From Arachnopeziza araneosa (taxonomy: Eukaryota; Ascomycota; Leotiomycetes; Helotiales; Arachnopezizaceae): a stretch of 64,000 bases of DNA. The notes below the pieces were generated by a model that made no database searches, was not told the origin of the DNA, and was given only the letters and a program-made list of their open reading frames with translations. Position 1 is the first letter of the stretch. Every line of letters begins with the position of its first letter. Where the stretch lies: positions 186,001 to 250,000 of the forward strand of contig QYAI01000058.1 of NCBI GenBank assembly GCA_003988855.1. The letters run 5' to 3'. Below are positions 59,452-64,000 of this stretch, piece by piece. Position numbers and translations under genes: made by a program.

Positions 59452-61152
59452 ATGGCTGATGAGAATTGCCCTCTCCTGCTCGGGGATGAGTCTCGGAAAC
59501 TTGGCAGCAGGACGAATGCCACTCGGTCTCGCCCAAAGACGTCAGATGTGCTCTTGGTGGGCATGCTGAGCTGCATTGGTTTTCTCAGTGTTCGTGTCTT
59601 CCTTCTGCTGGGAGCCAAACAAACAGCTCACCTCGAAAGTAGATTTTCACCTCGCAGTCCACAATTCTTCTTCTCCCGTCCATCAGTCGATCGTATCAGA
59701 TCCCGCTCGGCCAGCAGCAATTGATCACCTCCATCTTCAACATCTCTTCCGGTTGTCTGATCCTCTTCTGGGGCCGTTTGGCTGATATATATGGTCGAAA
59801 GACCGTCTTCCTCGCCGGAACCGCAGCATATACCACAGCGTCTGCCCTCCTACCCTTGTCGCCGAACGAGATCATCTTCTACATGTTCAGAGCATTCCAA
59901 GGCATCAGTATTGCCGCTGCGGTACCTGCCTCGATTGGTATTATCAGCTCGACATTCCCTCCTGGCCAGAGACGGAACCACGCTTTCGTTTTCTACAATG
60001 CTGCCTCCTCTCTGGGTGCCGTCATGGGGAATATCGTGGGTGGTCTGATCGGTGGGTACTTGTCTTGGCAATGGATATTTTGGATCGCAGCCATGTTGGG
60101 TGCGTCTACTGGTGTGGCGGCCTTTCTGCTCATCCCCGATGCACAAGATGGGACGACGCGTTCATGCAGCTCCGAGGATAAACGCCCCTTTGTGGACTGG
60201 GTTGGTGGATTGCTGATTATAGCCAGTCTTATGACGCTCCTGGTCCCATTGTCCAACGCAGAAGGGTGGAATGGCGCTTGGAACGGCATCCAGCTCGCCG
60301 CTTCGGTAATTTTGGGCACCGCTTTCATTATCTGGCAACGCCGCTTAGAGATGGATCCTATGCGCCAGCCTTTAATTCGGCCATCAATATTCAAGACCAC
60401 TCAATTCTCCGCCGCTCTTGTCGTATATGCTTGCTTTCTTGCTTCATATAATAGCTTTCTTGTCTACGCATCATTCTTGTAAGTCACACCTACTTTATGC
60501 AATACCCAACGTGTGATAACCAAAATACCCAGCTTCCAACAGTATCTTGGGCTGAGCGTGTTGGACACGACATGGCGATTCATCCCGTCAGGACTCAGCG
60601 GCTGTTAGTTTTATCCACCACCTATTTGCTGAGTCTTAGTAATCTTGTTGCTCCCTAGTTCTCATAGCCTTCGCGATTGCTCCCGCTCTCTCCATCATCC
60701 CTGGCCTTTACCTCCTCGTCTTCGCAATCATCTGCAGCATAATATCGCCGCTTCTCTTCGCTCTACCCTTCCCGCCCTCAACGTCCTATTGGGCATACGG
60801 CTTCCCAGCTATGGTCCTGACGATGAGTGTCGAGATTCTGGCCCCGGTCATTGGCCTCTTCGTGGTTCAGTGTCTCCCGCAGAGCGACCAGAGCCTCGGC
60901 GGAGGTTTGCTTCAGACAGCGAATAATATTGGGAAGGCAATCGGCCTCGCGGCTGCGACGACTGTGCAAGTCGCAGTAGGCGGGAACAAGGAGCCAATTC
61001 CTCAGGGCTTGTCTTTGATCTTGGAGCCTGGGATGCCCGGGGATTTAGATCTGTTAAAGGGGATGCGGGCTGCACAATGGATGAATGTAGGGTTGTCTGT
61101 TGTAACACTCATATTGGCATTGATTTTTTTCAGAGGATTAAAAAGGCTGTAG
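59452..61152 (+). CDS. MFS multidrug transporter (DHA2/AMF1-like)
   Basis: Proton-coupled drug or metabolite exporter. Four exons; the first intron (59590-59642) has a GTTCGT donor and restores FLSIFTSQSTILLLPSISRS, which continues into SYQIPLGQQQLITSIF. Then GRLADIYGRKTVFLAGTAAY (motif A, G-x-L-AD-x-x-GR-K), FRAFQGISIAAAVPASIG, SWQWIFWIAAMLGAS and, in the last exon, GGGLLQTANNIGKAIGL. Two later introns (about 60480-60530 and 60605-60658) join in phase. About 490 aa and 12-14 helices. Second exporter of the region; divergent from the DAL5-like gene. Confidence 0.88.
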
Positions 61153-62196
61153 AAGTTGAGAACAGTTCTGAGTGATGGAAGTTCTACTAATTTTGATGGC
61201 TTTGCTTTCTCTGTATATATATTATGTAAACCTACTGAATATCGAGAGCAGTGTACGAAGAAGGAATTTGCAAGAAAAAGGTCTATTGAACGCGTTTAGG
61301 AAGAATTTCTCTGCACGCACACTCCCAGGCGGTATGCAAAAGTTACCCACGACACCTCCGTACAGTAGAGAAGAGTCAAGTCTGGTTAGAAGGTTATACT
61401 CTTCTCTCCTCTACCCAATCATCACGAAGGTGGTTTTCAACGGTGAAAGCTATCAACCATTCGTTACAGGCCGCTCCTATCTATAGCCCACTTGATCCAT
61501 ACAAGTTCGCCCAAAGCACGGATTCACTGCCAAGCCTCACTTGGAGTTTTCCAAACCGAGTGCTCGCTCGGTAGTTTCTTCTCAGAAGGATAAACTAGAC
61601 ACCTTCGATAATTAAGAAAGCCCGCTTGATGACGCGCCAGAGAACGTCGCGCACAGATTCTGGTCCGTACAAGACGCGGTAGAAGTCCTCCCAGCCAAGC
61701 CCCTTCTCTCTCGCAATGGCGCCGAGCTCTCTGTTTGTGTGTGGAGCGCCGGAGTCGGAATATGACGCTTGGACTCTTCACAGCGGCATCGAGAAGGATG
61801 GCGCGGGCTCCGGGACGGTCTGGGAATGAGTCTTTCGCTATGGCTTGTTTCTTGGTAGAAGAGCGAGAAGGGAAATGAGGTCTTATAAGACGTAGAAGGA
61901 TGTATGATTTTTCGAGTGCTTTATGCAAGTCATCGTCTCTGGGTAGTGTGATGAGGTGGGATTGACGCAATATCCTCTAGGGGTTGGGTGGGCATGAGCT
62001 TTTTCATCAGCATTTACCTCATCAAAAACATATGTTTATGAGAAAGCTACATGCTGCAGAATTGCCATGCACAATTACCCGGCTGCTGATCAAGACGTTT
62101 GTCCTGTCAATCAAGTGATGAGTCAGCCAAAGCGCCCCCATACCGGTTCGAACAAGTCTCTGTTTTGGTAAGATAACGTCGTTCCTCAAATGCATC
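61153..62196. other. Intergenic stretch with a short coding-like fragment
   Basis: About 1 kb. A minus-strand segment at about 61595-61720 reads like a protein C-terminus (GWEDFYRVLYGPES then VRDVLWRVIKRAFLIIEGV and a stop), but no start or partner exon is visible. Family not recognised. Otherwise nothing seen. Confidence 0.3.
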
Positions 62197-62852
62197 ATGA
62201 AAAGATCCGAAAGTACTGTAGTAAGCTATCTTTATAAATCAAGAACACCGGTTGCACCTGGTGTGATTGGAGGGAAAATGCCACACACTTGCAATGCTCA
62301 GCTGTTATACCTGAGGTATTGCCGCCATAATTCGCGCTCTCAACGTTGCGATTACGCCCTCACTTGTAGAGTATGCCATGATTTCCCTCATACGGCCGAG
62401 AAAGCTCTAACGAACGACTTTGATTTTTGGGAACAATCTTACCAAGCTTTGGGGATCATTGTTTCATTTTTAGTGCATCGTGCTGACAATTTCGAACGCA
62501 GTATTATCAATTCCCGCCTCTTCAAGTTTATCGTCGGCGAAACGATCGATGGCACCTCGACAGAGTTCTCGGTGCACGAGGAAGCAATTGCTCGGCTCTC
62601 TCTGCCACTGTACTCTTTGATGAAGCGCGACTTGTCGGAGGCTCAAACTGGTTGCGCGATATGCGGAAGCCTGGAGCTGGTGATGGTGAGACTCCAACAA
62701 ACATGAGGAGAGACGGAGTTATCGATGAGGACGACGAGGAGCTTGCACTGGAAAACAGTAGTGATGAAGACGAGGACGAGGAGGATATTGGGGACGAGGC
62801 AGACGCTATGATCATTGACGAGCTGACACGAAGGGGAGAGGGCCGATCTTAA
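62197..62852 (+). pseudogene. BTB/POZ domain gene fragment with acidic tail
   Basis: The frame 62197-62706 contains the first part of a fungal BTB domain: NSRLFKFIVGETIDGTSTEF, SVHEEAIARLSLPLYSLMKR, then DLSEAQTGC, where intact homologues continue into a WEDVDxxTFxRF-type helix. Here the frame leaves the family at once and stops 20 codons later, and a different frame (62652-62852) carries a highly acidic tail (EDDEELALENSSDEDEDEED). I read this as a truncated or frameshifted BTB gene. The N-terminal 90 codons have no recognised similarity. Confidence 0.5.
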
Positions 62853-63783
62853 AGTGATGAAGATTGAAGGATGTATTGGAAATAAAGATAGAAGTCAATG
62901 ACCAGCATCCAGGCAGACTCTGTATAATACTTCTTCCCCACTTCCTACTTCATTAATACCCTTCAATCTGTATTGGCATCCTATCTTCCAATCTCTCGGC
63001 TTCCCTTCCTGCCCTAATCACATTGTAAGCCAATCGGTATGAGAATCCAGTATGACAATGTATTTGTGGCTCAAGCACCTAAAGTCTCGAAGGAGAGGTT
63101 CAGTCGAGTGGATGCATTACTTTAGCTCCTTTACCGGCTTTATCACTCTGCTCCCTCTTTCCGATCCATAGCAGATCCACTGCCTTTACAGTATTGTATT
63201 GGCAAAAACGGTGCTTTTCGTCTTAACGAAAGGAAATTTCGGCCTTCATACAAGTTCAGGATTTTGGCAGTCTTGTACTGCAGCCATATTCGGACGGAAT
63301 AATAGTAAGTAATGCTAACTAATGTAGGTGACGTTAGCGGATTCTGCCAGTTCTAGGCTTCTTAATTGTTGGGTAAAAATCTTACCTCGAGTTAGCTTGG
63401 CTCGGAAGCTAAAAGAAACGTGGGAAGAATGCATTTAAGGTCAGATGAACGACATCATCGTCCAGAGCCACTGTTCGAAGTCTCCTTTCAATATCATGAT
63501 CCTAACTCGGCACCGACGAAGTACTGAGCAGCCCTAAGACAGGAGAATGCGACTGGTCTTCCAACCACGGCAATGCACCCCGCCCTCAGATTAAAACACA
63601 ATAGATATGGATTAGTCTGATAAGCTTCCTAAACTACGCGATCAGCCCGGAGATAGGCCCCCTAATCTCCTCGATCAGCTTGGCAGAGGCTCATTTCCCT
63701 CGTCCTATATATTCCATCACAGGCATTGAGCCACATTCGCTTATAAATATTATAAAAAAATTTCTCCAAAAAGAGTCACAATC
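62853..63783. other. Intergenic stretch, promoter of the last SDR
   Basis: About 930 bp with no supported gene. A TATAAATATTATAAA stretch lies about 40 bp before the start of the next gene (63742-63757), a plausible core promoter. Confidence 0.45.
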
Positions 63784-64000
63784 ATGCCACCTAAGATTGT
63801 CCTCATCACAGGCGCCAATTCCGGTGTAGGTCTGGCGACCACCAAAATTCTTGCCTCTGCATCTAATGACTACCACGTTATCATATCTGCCCGCTGCCTC
63901 CCTAAAGCCCAAATAGCCAAACCAGAGGTCGAGGCAGAAGACCCTAGGAGTGCTTCACGCCTCTCTATTGTGCAACTTGATGTCACCGGTGGTGCCTCCA
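63784..64000 (+). CDS. Short-chain dehydrogenase/reductase, 5' part only
   Basis: The window ends inside this gene. The start at 63784 (MPPKIVLITGANSGVG) gives the TGxxxGxG cofactor motif at once, followed by LATTKILASASNDYHVIISAR and QLDVTGG, a standard SDR N-terminal half. The catalytic YxxxK lies beyond the window. An antisense frame over it (63691-63912) is not supported. Confidence 0.8.
   Translation, partial: MPPKIVLITGANSGVGLATTKILASASNDYHVIISARCLPKAQIAKPEVEAEDPRSASRLSIVQLDVTGGAS

Noticed and set aside
59590..59642. Break between exon 1 and the main frame of the second MFS gene
   Set aside because: A GTTCGT...GTAG intron joins them in frame with a good first helix.

Overview
This is a window of a filamentous ascomycete nuclear genome. 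The evidence is eukaryotic: nearly every gene is split by short (about 46-120 bp) GT-AG introns, and the families are typically fungal (iterative type I PKS, fungal flavin halogenase, Zn2Cys6 regulator, WSC and DUF6603 proteins, DHA-type and DAL5-type MFS carriers). Six single N bases (2385, 8357, 12403, 21728, 21746, 21884) show a draft-quality assembly, so isolated frame breaks must be read with that in mind. I cannot name the species.

Layout. 0.7-4.2 kb: a ferric/metalloreductase and two small unknown membrane proteins. 5-36 kb: a dense biosynthetic gene cluster: flavin-dependent halogenase (-), SDR (+), AYR1-like SDR (+), classical SDR (-), highly reducing PKS of 2422 aa (+), cupin (-), GNAT (+), MFS exporter (-), an A-T-C-T-C nonribosomal peptide synthetase of 1915 aa (+) and a large transcription factor joining C2H2 fingers to a Zn2Cys6 domain (-). 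36-45 kb: a gene-poor, decaying stretch with two wrecked genes, a four-domain WSC protein and a DUF6603 protein. 45-61 kb: a second set of biosynthetic-type genes: amidase (-), CaiB/BaiF CoA-transferase (+), two isopenicillin-N-synthase-like 2-oxoglutarate/Fe(II) oxygenases (-,+), an AsnB-type asparagine synthetase (+), a DAL5-like carrier (-) and a second MFS drug carrier (+). 61-64 kb: a broken BTB fragment and the 5' end of another SDR.

How the genes may work together (inference): the HR-PKS makes a reduced chain without C-methylation by its own degenerate methyltransferase region; the NRPS activates one amino-acid-like substrate with its single A domain and uses two carrier and two condensation domains to couple, dimerise or release; SDRs, cupin, oxygenases and the halogenase tailor the product; AsnB, amidase and the CoA-transferase could install or exchange amide and CoA groups; the MFS proteins export. 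A CTCGG/CCGAG core, mostly as [A/C/G]CTCGG, is clustered in the shared promoters of the halogenase/SDR, SDR/PKS, cupin/GNAT, MFS/NRPS and, more weakly, amidase/CoA-transferase pairs. This fits control by the cluster's Zn2Cys6 protein and suggests that the two gene sets, now separated by the decaying stretch, may be one regulon.

Three genes in or near the cluster have splice or frame problems: the AYR1-like SDR (junction phase), the amidase (no AG acceptor before its nucleophile serine) and the WSC gene (several lesions).
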